Shown here: piece by piece, positions 11,718 through 24,078 of the stretch
Layout: each line of letters begins with the position of its first letter
Numbering within the stretch: position 1 is the first letter of the stretch
Assembly (NCBI GenBank): GCA_000499405.2
Contig: HG738140.1
Span: forward strand, 14,385,113 to 14,449,112
DNA length: 64,000 nt
Direction: 5' to 3'
Source: Onchocerca volvulus
Taxonomy: Eukaryota; Nematoda; Chromadorea; Rhabditida; Onchocercidae
The notes under the pieces: model-generated
What the model was told of the DNA's origin: nothing
Database searches by the model: none
What the model saw: only the letters and a program-made list of their open reading frames with translations
Translations under genes and position numbers: made by a program

Positions 11718-14700
11718 ATGGGGCTTACTAAACAGTATTTACGATATGCACATGATGGTACTTGTAACGTGGTAGCATCCAGTAGTGGAACAGTTGCCGC
11801 TATCACTGATAATATTTGCGCTGTATCAGCGTGCGAAAATGTTCACTTTTATAACATGAAAATAGGGGAAAAAGTTAGTTTCTATTTTATATCTTTTTTT
11901 ATTAAATTGATTTTGAAAATTTAGTCAACTTGTGCCAAATTCCGTCAGAATTCGAATTATATGCATACATTTTTGTAGGGATATTTACAAATAATGACGC
12001 AAATAATTGAAGTTTAGATTATTCCTTCTCAGATGAAAATTTTTTTTCATTCGAGTTTAAAATCTAATTTCACGCGAATAGGTAGTTCACAAAATTGAAG
12101 AAAATGAAAAAAAATCTTGGAATTGGCAAATATTTGGCTAGTTTTCTTTTCCAGTTAGCTCCTACTAATCATCAAATTAAAGAAAAATAGGATGGGATCT
12201 TTCAATTATTTGAATATGGGCTTTAGACTTTGCTGCTGAAGTTTTCTTTTTTTTCATCTGGAAACTCGATTGAGAGGTTATAAAAAACTGATTCAGGAAC
12301 TTCTATCTTCAGGTTGATGAGATTAAAGGTTCGAATAAGAGCGTTTCAACTATTAAATTCAGTGGAAATCGGCGATTTCTTGCTGTTGGATATGTGGATG
12401 GGACAACTCGATTATACGATCGAAAAAGCGATGGTTTGAAATCATTTACTGTGATGTAATACTGTCGATGTTACCATGATTAGGAATTTATTTAGTACCA
12501 CTTAGTCTCTTGAATGAGATCAACTTTTTCCATGAATGGCTATATTATGCTTTTTACACTACCTTACTGATCATATGAATTTGATGCGTTAAGTAATCTG
12601 AAAGCGAGTATTCTCATATATGCAGAATAATTTATTTTTGCTGAATAAAAATAGGAATCAAAAGTTGCAGTATTTGACAGAAATTGCGAACTAATTCTTT
12701 AGAAGAATTATTTCAAATCCAAATTTATTTCCAAAATTCCAGATCGATCAATATATATCACATTTGATGGACACAGGACAGGTGTTAATTGTATTGCATT
12801 TAGTAAAGATGGCCTAACACTGGCAACAGGTGGAAAGGTATTTTTTGAATTTTTAATTCCCGATGATTTCATACGAGTAGATGCTTGCAAGATCGTATTT
12901 TATTCTAAACTTTACATACATGTAATTATAGGGCCATTAATTCTTTAATATATTGATTAGTTCGACGTATTTATAGAATTTTAGATTTTCTCGTAATAAC
13001 AGAAGATTTCAACTTCTCAATCTCAGTTTAAATTCTGAAATTCAGCTCCAGATTTTCAATCACTATATGTCTTTATTTTTGGATTATCCACTGTGATTGT
13101 ACTATTTTTAAATGTAATACTTTTAGAAAGGAAAGTTGAAAAATTTCCAGATAAGCTTTATTTTTTATTTATGTTTTTTAATTTATCTTTTAATTGCAGG
13201 ATTCAGCGGTGGTAGTTTGGGATGTCGTAAATGAATCTGGTTTATTCCGTTTAAATGGTCATAAAAATTCGGTGACACATTTACAGTTTACTTTAGATAG
13301 ACGATTTCTTATTAGCAGGTATTTTATTCTTTTGTTTTGACTACTTTTTTTTTTATAAAATGTTATAAATGCATTATTTTTTGAAGCGGTCGAAACCAAA
13401 TATTGGAAACTTTGAGTAGCACACCCGATGTTATTTTTTTTTTTTTTTTTTTTTTGCATTTTATTTTTAGTTCGAAAGACACGTATGTGAAATTCTGGAG
13501 TTTAGATTCGAAAACTTGTTTCTTCACAATAACAGATTGCCATTCTGAGGTACTATTTTTAATAATTAGGATTTTTTTCTTATTGGTAGTTTCATTTTTT
13601 TTTTTGTTGCTCCTGAACATTATTTATCAAGTTTCCAATGCCAAAAATGAACTAATTTGAAAAACTTCGACTGACTGATTGGATGAAATAACAAATCATA
13701 AATTTCCTTAATTTTTGTTAATTTCTATTTGCTACAACTTTTTTGTGCTTAAAGGTTTACACATTTTCACTGCTCAAAAACGATACTCTTCTGCTGGTCG
13801 GATCCGCAGAGCTGGAACTACGGGTCTTTGAACTTCACTGGTTCGCAAAAGAGGAAATGGATGATGAGGACGATAATTCGACAAAAAAATTGAAAATCGA
13901 TGAAAATCCTGTTGGATACACTGAAGATATGCAAGGAAATGTAATATGTTAAAGATTTAAAGTGGAAAAATTTTTCTAGGATAAGCTACTCTCGATAGCA
14001 GGTTTTCTAATTTCCTGAGAATTGTCGGGGATTTTCAAGTTTATGAAAAATTTTTATTTCGGTTAATTTGTAAATAATTTTATTCCTTTAGAACATTGTG
14101 CGTTGTGTGAAAAAAGGACAGATTTTGAGACGCTCTAAAGGACGCATTCTTCAGCTTGCTGTTAGCCGAGATGAGAAACTTGTTGCGTGTGTGGTAAGTT
14201 TGTGCAGTTGACCTTTTCTGATGAAATGATACCGCAGTGCAAATTTTTTACTTAGTTATAGTAACTTCATATGAAGAAAGATATAGTCTATAAAGATTAT
14301 GCTTTTTTGGATTCTTTTTTTTTTCTTTGCTATCCAGAGAAATGAGTGAGACAGGAATGCTTATTCTTCGCTGTCTTTGGAAAGGATTAGGGTAGGTAGA
14401 AGTTCCATAGTCAGAAAAGCATAAGGTGTAAGTTACTTGCTCATATTGTATTCCATTAAAAACAATTTACTTGTTTGTGGAGGTTAGTGTTTCTTTTCCA
14501 GTTTCTAATTTCATGTATCAGCACTTCAGGAAATTCGAATTTTACTTTTTTTTTTTTTATTTTTAAAAAAATTTGGCTTATCTTCTTTTTTTTTTTTTTT
14601 TCTGAATAAATTAAAACAGAAAATTGCTCAGGGTTCGTTACATTGTGTCGATATCTTCCGAATCTTTGAGGATGATGAGTCGCAGAAGCGCTTAACGAAA

Positions 14701-17700
14701 AAACTTCGGAAAGCCCGAAAAAAGTCAGCTGAGAGGTATTTCTGCTCAGTATTCTGGGATTTTTTTTTATGTTCAGTCATTCACAAAAAATTTTCATCAA
14801 TTAAGATAGCAGATTATTGATTGGTAGTTGCAGTGGTGATGCGGAAACGATTTCGGAAACAGATATTAAAAAAGATGTAACCATTTTGATTTCACGAATA
14901 GGTGAATATAAACCGAGTGGGAAGGTGAAATGGGTTGATTTTAGCTCATCTATAAAACAATATGGAGATGAAGTCCGCCAATATCAGGTTTGTTGTTTTT
15001 TTTAATATTGGAAAGTGCTTATTTACCTATAATTGCATAAATTTTTATTATTTGTACTTACATAAATTCAAATAAATACTTCGAATTTATACTCACTTAA
15101 TGTTAGTTTTGGTCAAAAAAAAATCCATTGTTGGATCGTTTGGAGCAGTATCTATTGTTAGAGAAACAAAAAAATTATCAAAGATTAATAAGATCCTTCT
15201 GGGCTTCCAATCCTATGTTGGTAGTTTTGTTATGACTCGAAATAGGTATCTTTTTCCCTGGATTATTTTTTTGCTTCAATTCCAAACTACTATCTCACAA
15301 ATTATGTTTTTTTTTTTTTTTTTTTTAAATCAAATTCAACTGGTTGCTTATTGCCATACAATATTGGTACGAATATTGTGTGGGATTAACTCATTTTTGA
15401 TTCAGTTATATGTGCTCTACGCAGCAAATACAGTGCTATCTGAATCAATCTTAGTCGATTTTAAATCAAATGAAGTACAGTTTAATGATTTGGCTGATTT
15501 GAATCAGGTTAGCAATACATATAATCATTTTAGCAAATTTATATTCGAAATGTAAAGGCAAATTTATGTTCAAAATTTGAACCTGTATTTAAATTCATAT
15601 CCGAAATTTTTCGAATTTTCATTTTATTTCTCAGTATTCGACATAATTATTTTCCATACTTTAGTTAGGCCATCGCACGGATGTTCGTTGTCTTGCAGTT
15701 GCAGAAAATGGGTTCGGCTTTGTGTCAGGAAGCGCAGAATCTGCTATCGTATGGAATTTGCATAGTCTTAAGGTGGGGAGTTTTATTTTTTTCGAAATTT
15801 TTAGCCAAATTAAAATATTTTCAGTAATTTAAATTTTTTAAAATAATGTGCAAATTTAACTAAGCTTGATATAATTCAATTCTTTAGATGTTTTGCAGAT
15901 TTCGCACACGTTAGAAGATGAACAAATGACAGATATCACTGCATCACTGTTTGTTACAGGCGATAAACATGTTATTTTAGCGACAAAGTTAAGTTATTTT
16001 ACGTTTGATTGAAATAATAGAGCTTACTATCTATATTGATGCGAAATTATGCTGATATTAAAATCTTAAATATCTGGAAGATTAAATATTTTTAGGATGG
16101 CAACATATTCCTATTTGAATTGGCAACAAATGAAATGCTTGAAATGATTAAAAAAGCTCACGATGGAGCTGTTTGGCAGCTTATTCCAACACCGGATAAG
16201 GTAAAAGAGTTTAACTGATGATTTAGAATTTCGAAGTTGTAATCTTGCTTAAACGTAAGATTTCAGAAGATAAAATTGTTATTGCAGAGATCATATATTT
16301 CTAAATTTTTTCTTTGATTGTAGAGAGGCTTCATCTCCTGTGGTAATGACAAGACGGTTCGATATTGGAACTATGAATTAGTGAGTGAAGGGATGAGGTA
16401 TCAGTATTTTTTGGCATTGTTATATATCATGTTTTGTAGAAAAATAAAAAAGACCCAGGAAATGAATCGTGAGAAAATAAATTATGTTTGGATTTGAGTT
16501 TTATATAATGATTCCAAGGGGATTATGTTTTAGATTTTGATTTTGCATTGTTAATAAAATCTTCAGGAAGCGTCTGTCAATGAAGCCTTGTCGGATAATG
16601 GAAGTACCAGATGAAGCATTATGCATTGCTGCTAGTAATGATTCACGTTTTCTTGCTGTAGGACTTCTGGACAATACAGCTTCCGTTCATTTCGTGGATA
16701 AACTCAAATTTTTCGTTTCACTTTATGGACATTCACTTCCTGTTACAGCCATCCATATTTCACACGTATATTTCTGCATTAAAATTTAAAATTCCTAACC
16801 GACTTATAACCTGGAATTTTTGTATATTCTTAAACTCTGTTGTCAAAATTATAGTGCTGTTAGTCTAAGATGTTATTGTATCTTAGGCATTCATTTCAGG
16901 CCCGCAACCTTTTGTTAATCATGTGATTATTTTATAAACGCAAGAATTATCTTGAAATAAGGAGATTTATTAAAAAATTTCCTGAATTTGTAAATTTATC
17001 CTTTTTAGGACAATAAATTAGTCGCTACTGGATCAGCCGATAAAAGCGTCAAGATATGGGGATTAGACTTTGGGGATTGTCATAAGTCTTTCCATGCGCA
17101 CGATGACATGTAAATTTGCTCTGCTGTTTTTTTCTTTTCTTCCTTATTTTATCTAAAATTTAAGGAATAAAACTGGATTTATTTATTCTTAGAGATTATT
17201 ATGTCTCCAAATATATACAGCGAATCTCTTTGGTTTAGGTCATTATTAATTGGATCTAGCTATTAGACTTATAATGTTTAAACTTGTTTTGGTGTTATCT
17301 TATATATTTTTTAGTGTGACTTGCGTTTTATTTTCGCCAGAAGAACATTTACTGTGGTCTGCTGGTAAAGATGGTTTGATTAAGCAATGGGATGCAGTGA
17401 AGTTTGAACGGATCCAGGTTTTAGACTTACATTCGGCTGAAATTCGAGCTCTTGCACAAACCACCAATGGAAAATGTCTCGTAAGTTTTTAAATGTAGCA
17501 AAATTAAATATGAATTAGAAACTCATAATTTAGAAATTTAAATTTCGACTTAAAGAAATTTTAAAGGTTTGTTTCAAAAATGCTAGTGATTTGAAATTAA
17601 ATTTTAGTTTTAAAATGTTTGCACAGATTTCCTCCTCACATGATAAATCAATCCGGTTGTGGGAGTTGACAGAAGAAATCATTGTTCTGCAAGAAGAGGA

Positions 17701-19663
17701 AGCGATGGAGCGAGAAAAGGAATATGAAAAACGTCTTATTCAACTGCATGATATTGTACCTGGAGAAGAAAAGATTAATGAAGCCGAAATAGCAGTCCAG
17801 AAAAGTATCTCAAGCATTAAATCGGTTAATTTCGTTCCTTATATATATCCTTACTGTTTTCCTATTTGTATATTTATGTTCGAATGCAGTTTAAGATATT
17901 TTAATAAATAGTTTTAGAAATATAAAGAGGCATTATTAATTGACACTTTTAAAAAAGCTTTATGTATAAGCTTTATAAAAACAGATATTAATAATTGTTC
18001 TCTTAAATTAACTGGCTTTTAGTCCATTTTTTACATAAATTATTTAGTCATAGCTCGCAGTATAATGATATTCTATTCATGATTTGCTTAAGGTTTTTTA
18101 CTTTGCTGTAGTTCGAAGTCTAATCATTAATTTTTTTTTTTTTTTATTGTGTCATTCTTCTAATAAGAAGAGGAATATTTTATCTTTGATCAACATGTTT
18201 TATTGAATCTGAATGATTTTAGACTGAAGATATTATTGAAGCAGTAAAAATTATGCGAAATGAAAAAATAGCTATGTTGGATGACCCGAAGGTAATTTTT
18301 TCAATATTATTTCGCACATAATTTCCAGTTACATTTAAAATATTTGCTTGGAATGAAGGGATTTGTTAGTTTTTTATAGCTTTATTATTTTTGCAGCATG
18401 AAAAGCACCCATTGTTGCTGCACTTTCAAAGCGCATCGCTTGATCATTTTATGCTTGATGTGATCCAACGAGTGCCATCCAGGTTAATTTAGTTTTACGT
18501 TAATATCTTGATTTCTATAGTATTGAAAGGCAGTTGAGGATTTTTCTTATGTTCGTTTTCAGTCATTTGGAAAAAAGTTTATTGATGGTACCATTCGGTT
18601 TCATCCCGGATATTATCAAAGCATTAAGTGTTTGTATTGGAAAACATTATAAAGCAGAATTGGCATCACGTGTTCTAGTTTTCATTGTAAAGTAAGTGTT
18701 CTTTGTCTGCTTATTTGTTTTTCTATTAGTTTTTTTACTTATTTTCATTCATTTATTGTCACACTTAGTTTACTAAAGTAAATCTCACAAAAATTTTTCC
18801 TCAGATCTTTTGAATAAAAACTTGGGAAGATGAGTTGTTGTTAAAAGTCCTTGGATCGTTATATACATATATATAATACCCATTATTGCGAAAAGATTGC
18901 TCACATTATCCTTATATCCTGACTGCATAACAAATTTCTTTCGAGTAATTAATCTGATATCAAGATTCAAAGATACTTTTCTTTCACCTTTTAGTCTTAG
19001 TTGTATTAAAAAAGAATTTTTAATGAGAGCAATTTCATGTTAAGTTATTGTAGAAGTTCTTCAGTTTTTAAATTTATGCAATCTGTGGAATATATAAATG
19101 TTTCAGCGTAGTTATAACTTGTTCTTAAAATTAACGCATTTATTTTTCATTTTTCCAAAAGTTTTATTTTCTTTTTTGTTTTCCAGAATTCATCACAATC
19201 ATCTCATCACACAGACTGATTTGATAACGCTGTTCGATGACTTATGCCGGAAGGTTCCACAGGGATTGAATGATTTACGGGTAATTAATTTGCTTTTTTC
19301 TTTTTGATGATTTTTAAAGATATTTGCTAAGATAAATATATTCATGTGTTATATGTAAAAAACGGTGATATGAAAATGATATAAAATTTATCTTATTTTA
19401 TTTTAACAGTTCTTAAAATAACTATTCGTAAATTTTCATAATTTTGGTAAGCGGTCTATTCATCACTGTTAAAAATAAAAATCATTCATTAAGAGCTAAA
19501 TTACTAGTTTCAGGATATCTGTGGTTTCAATCTGGCGGCTCTGAGACTTTTCCAGAAAGAAGTGGAAGAACAGTCGGAAGTAAAGCTGTTTGCCGATTTT
19601 TCGGAATTAGGAAAAAAAGGAAAAAAGAAATCAAGAAAGGCTCTGATGAAAGTTTTTATTTGA
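11718..19663 (+). CDS. wdr3: WDR3 / UTP12 (DIP2), WD40 protein of the small-subunit processome
   Basis: U3 snoRNP component (UTP-B) required for pre-18S rRNA processing; nucleolar. Twenty-three exons: 11718-11873, 12313-12433, 12743-12837, 13200-13318, 13471-13549, 13755-13940, 14092-14193, 14620-14735, 14813-14987, 15406-15507, 15665-15772, 15899-15988, 16096-16200, 16324-16397, 16567-16765, 17009-17109, 17315-17480, 17627-17824, 18223-18291, 18397-18482, 18563-18691, 19187-19280, 19514-19663. They give about 939 aa, close to animal WDR3. Landmarks: start [12 protein letters not shown] repeats such as [44 protein letters not shown] and KSIRLWEL; an E/R/K helix after the last repeat; and the UTP12 C-terminal domain ending [26 protein letters not shown] directly precedes GGATGG, fitting trans-splicing. 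All junctions are canonical except after exon 12, where frame and homology need AAG|TTAAGT. Confidence 0.96.
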
Positions 19664-22600
19664 GAATACGATATTATTATCTCAAGAAAGCAGTTGTATA
19701 CATGACGTATTTTGGTCTTCATCATACGGAGTTGTACAATATTTTATGTGGAAGCTAAAATAGTATTAAAGAAGAGACATAGTTTCTTCTATTTTTGTTA
19801 TTAAATGTGAGTAACGCTAAATTTGGGATGGAAAAAAGGAGGAATTGTTAATTAAAAAGTTGCTAATTTGTTGAATTTTTAAAAGCTCAATTTTTTAGCA
19901 GAATTTTATTTCGTTTTATTGTTTTGTTTGTTATTTTACTCTTTTAGCTTTTTCTGTTGTTCAAGTTATCAGGTTGTTCTCTCTAGTGAAATAAATTTTG
20001 CTGGCATCAAATGATTATCAGTGGTTTCATGAACCAATAAAACATGAATTTTTTGCGAGAAGTCTAATTAGTTTAACATCGGTCATTTTTTTTACACCTG
20101 TTGGTTTACACATATTTTCATATGTATTGTATTAATTCATGATTAGCAAATAATAGGAATTATTAGAAAGAAATTTTTCGTAATCTATACGAAAAAGTGA
20201 AAGTGAAGAAGATACAAATAATTTAGAGAATGGATGGCATCGGACAATAGAAGCATGTAAATAAAATTTATTGATTGCCGATGAAGTGTTTATGATTTTC
20301 TGAAACCGAGTGAGTAATTTATTATATATACTTCCAAACACAGTTGTTTAGTACAAAGCAAAAAAATGAATGAAGGAGTTTTTAGAATTTTTTTTTTTTT
20401 TGACGATTTTTATTAATGTTATGATGTATCGTTTTATTTTGAATTTAATAATTTCAAATTCTACTTTTTTAATGTTTTGATTTTTTTGCAACAAATATGC
20501 TGCAAGAGAAAATTGGGATTAGTGTATGTTATATCATTTCATTATCAAATTATAATATGTGTCAGATTTTCATCTTCCGTGCAGTCTACATCACTTCCTT
20601 TAAATATGGCATAAAATATGTAATAAGACGACAAGGAAAATGCCTAGTCGATTTCAAAACTAAATTTTGAAAACATATTTCAGATTTAACAGATATTTAG
20701 ATAGAAAATGGAAGAAATAGTAAAGAGGAGCCTTAAAAAAAAGTAGTTATATTGTTGTTGGCATAGAAGAGAGGGATTAAAGAAAGTGAGATTGCTATTG
20801 CAAGGAAATAGTTCACGTTTTTTTAAGAAAATGAAAAAAAAAGAAGTTTCATTTCAATTGCAAAAAAAAAAGTAATTGTGGATTTGACAAGTAATTTTTT
20901 GAATTATCTTTTTTTTTTCGTCATATGTTTTAATTTCAAAAATATTTAATTAAGAAAAATACATAGTTTGATTAAAATTTTAGCTTTCGAAATTAAATAT
21001 TAGTGCTTATTTAAATCGATGGGGATTAAATTTATTGTAATTTTGTTCAAATTTTATTTGAAATTATTTGTGGAACTTTTTTTCGCACAGATAGTTTAAT
21101 GATTATGAAATTTATGAGTATTTTGGTTTTGCTTTATTTAAAGAAATTTATTTAAACTGTTATAATGATGATTGCTGTGTATTGGAATTGAAATTTCCAT
21201 GATTTTTAATCATTTGGACTTATAAATATTTTGCTTGAAATTCGAACAATTACAGATTTATTCGAAACTTTTTTTTATTCGCTTTTTTAAATTAAAATTT
21301 TTTAACGGCTGGAAAGCATTTCATTTCTTTTAAAAAAAAAATTGAAATATTGATCGAAATTTAAAGTCCACTCCCTTACTTCCTTTGCAAAGGCCTCAAA
21401 AAGGCATGATGTCACTTTTTCATTGTCCGAGTCTTAAATGTATTTTTCGTTGCAAATTTTCAAAGTTTCCTTTCATGTTTGAGATTAAGTTTTATGAATA
21501 TTGTCAGTTAAATTGATATTTGAAAATTGTCATGTACAATATGTACATCAATTTAATTGAGTATATTATCAAATTTAGTTTCAAAGATGTGAATTTATTT
21601 TCTTCGATATTAACTTATTCAAGGAAAAGGATTTTTCTTCGAATAATTTAATAAAATTTGCAAAATATGATTATTGTTATGTTGCATTTAGCACTTTCGG
21701 ATTATGTTTCCTTCTAGCTTTGTTAAAATTTTTAGCTTTCTTCTTTTAGTTATTGAATTCCGAGCCATTTGATTTTTCTTTGCTTTGCTAGGTAAGACAT
21801 TTCTTTAAATTGAATGAAATTAAACTTAATTTTTTTGAGAAACAATTACAAATAGCATAAATCAATTTTTTTCATTTTTAAATTCTTTGCTTGAATTTGA
21901 TTCATCCATTTCTTGAAATTTTTTTCAACCATACAATTCTATAGAAAATATCTTTTCATTATTCTCGCGTAAAATTAATTTATAGCTGTGAAAGTTCACG
22001 TCATAAAATTGAACAGCTGAAACTTCAACTGATTTTTCCGTATGAAGCAATTTCATCGTTTAATTTTATACTATAATCAAATCTTTCATAAGATCATAAT
22101 TTCATGGAAATAATGAGTACAGATTTTCGTACTTCTCATTATTGCTTTTGTTAATGGCAGTAATTTCCATGTATTTATCGCAATTTTTATATGTTTGTGA
22201 CAAATGACAATTGTGCTTTGTCATTTGATGCGTCAAAATTACATCAAGTCGATGATGGATAACGCCTCCAAAATGATAACATAAATTTATCATTAATTTT
22301 TCGAATCTATTAAGGATTAACTAGCGATCGTTACTTTAGCTTTAAATATTAATGAGATGCTGCGAAAAAACAACATTCCTATTAATATTTTTAAAGTATC
22401 TTTTAATTTGAATTTCTAAACTCTTATTTTTCGTTCAAACTTTTCGGCCATAATCAAAAAATGAGCGAAGTAAATATAAGAAAGGAAAATTTTCTTCATT
22501 TCAACATCATTCATTTTAATTTTCTGTATTAATAATTTTTAGGGATTTTTTCCTAAAATTTGTACTTTTGTTTTTCTTTGATTAAAAAAAATTTTTTTTT

Positions 22601-23011
22601 ATAATTATCATGTATCAATTTCAGATGCGATGTTTAACGATCAAAATGGCAAAAGCAATATGATCGATGATTGTGATAGTTGCCTCTTCTTGTTAAAGTG
22701 AGATTATGCAAAAAAGTGAGACACTAATTCATTCATTTATCAATCAGTTAAATTTAATTAATCTTTAATTCATTAATTCATTCAGTCGTGATAGATTACG
22801 TTATGAATAACTTAAATACGTAAAGATGATTAAGTCGAACGATATTCTAAAACATACTTTTACTGCTGAATAATGCTCTATTGCAGAGCAATGAACTGAA
22901 TCAGACATTTTAAAAGTTGAATTATCAATCATTTTAGACTGATATTTAACACATCGAGTAATCGTATGAATAATAAGAAATAAATAAATTTCCATGTGAA
23001 AATCTGTAATT

Positions 23012-23076
<65 letters not shown>

Positions 23077-24078
23077 CATTTAAGTGCTATATAATAAAAG
23101 CTAATACTGAAGTAATTATAGTAAAGAATAACTTAGATCGAATGAATAATTCAAATAATTGTAGTAAAAATTAGTTTATATTAAATAAATAAGTTTACAA
23201 AATTATGTTACGACAGAGAATTCTTTCTTAGTGTTTGCTTATGAAATACAGATCTTTACAATAGAATTCAACAAAGTGAAATATTATTTTATTCATTTTT
23301 ATATCTGTACTGTGTTTTCTATTCAAACTATTTGAACTGTTTGAATAGTTGTTCAGTAATTTAATATGTATATAGGAAACGGGAACCTTTATTTTTCAAA
23401 CATTCAATTTGACTTATATTTCGATGATTTATATGTGACGAAATATTACATGGTGATCAATCCGAGCTCTTGGACGAAACTCTTGATGATTTTTTCGCTG
23501 ATTCCAGTGATTAGCTTTAGTTCCAATAGCAAATTGTGATATAATGTTAAAATCAAACTTCATGAGAGTAATAAATAAGAACTTTTCGAATTCAGTAGAA
23601 AATAATGATAAAGTTATGATTTCATAGATAAGAGAGCATCTGTGATGTATAGATTTGCTTTTTTTATTAAATTTATCTACTTTTGATGTTTTTTATTTAT
23701 TTAAGAGGTGTGAATTTATGTGAAATGTTATTCTTTCTTATATAAAATTTAAAATTTAAGTTATGACACAGTAGTATTTGTTGTGATATATGAGTACACT
23801 GATAAGTCTTTTAGTGAGTTATCTACTTTCTTTTTTGATGTGTAGTTGAATATAACAGAATAAATAAATTACTAAGGATAAGTAAAATTTTGATGTTTAT
23901 GCATTTTATTCAAATCATTATAGGAATGCTTTCTTCAGGATATTATGGAAATATTTGTTGAGAATATTCTCTTCATAATATTATGAAATTACGTTTTTGA
24001 AATTATTATAGAAGTACTATCTTTCGCATAATATGAAATTAGTATTTGGAGAACAAGAATACTTTTTTCAGGTTAATT
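19664..24078. other. 4.4 kb without a recognised gene
   Basis: AT-rich DNA between WDR3 and the HLCS gene, both on the plus strand. Open frames (20132-20341, 22102-22293, 22801-23079, all minus) are low-complexity or lack splice support. It should hold the WDR3 3' UTR and the HLCS promoter. The main visible landmark is the poly(T) tract at 23014. Confidence 0.55.
23014..23074. repeat. Poly(T) tract, about 61 nt
   Basis: An uninterrupted run of T on the plus strand (poly-A on the minus). Such runs are unstable and hard to assemble. There is no sign here of a processed pseudogene or retroelement body next to it. Confidence 0.95.

Noticed and set aside
15100..15555. 151-codon plus-strand frame in WDR3
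   Set aside because: Mostly intron with poly-T; only 15406-15507 matches WDR3 and is kept as an exon.
22801..23079. Poly-lysine minus-strand frame
   Set aside because: Created by the poly(T) tract.
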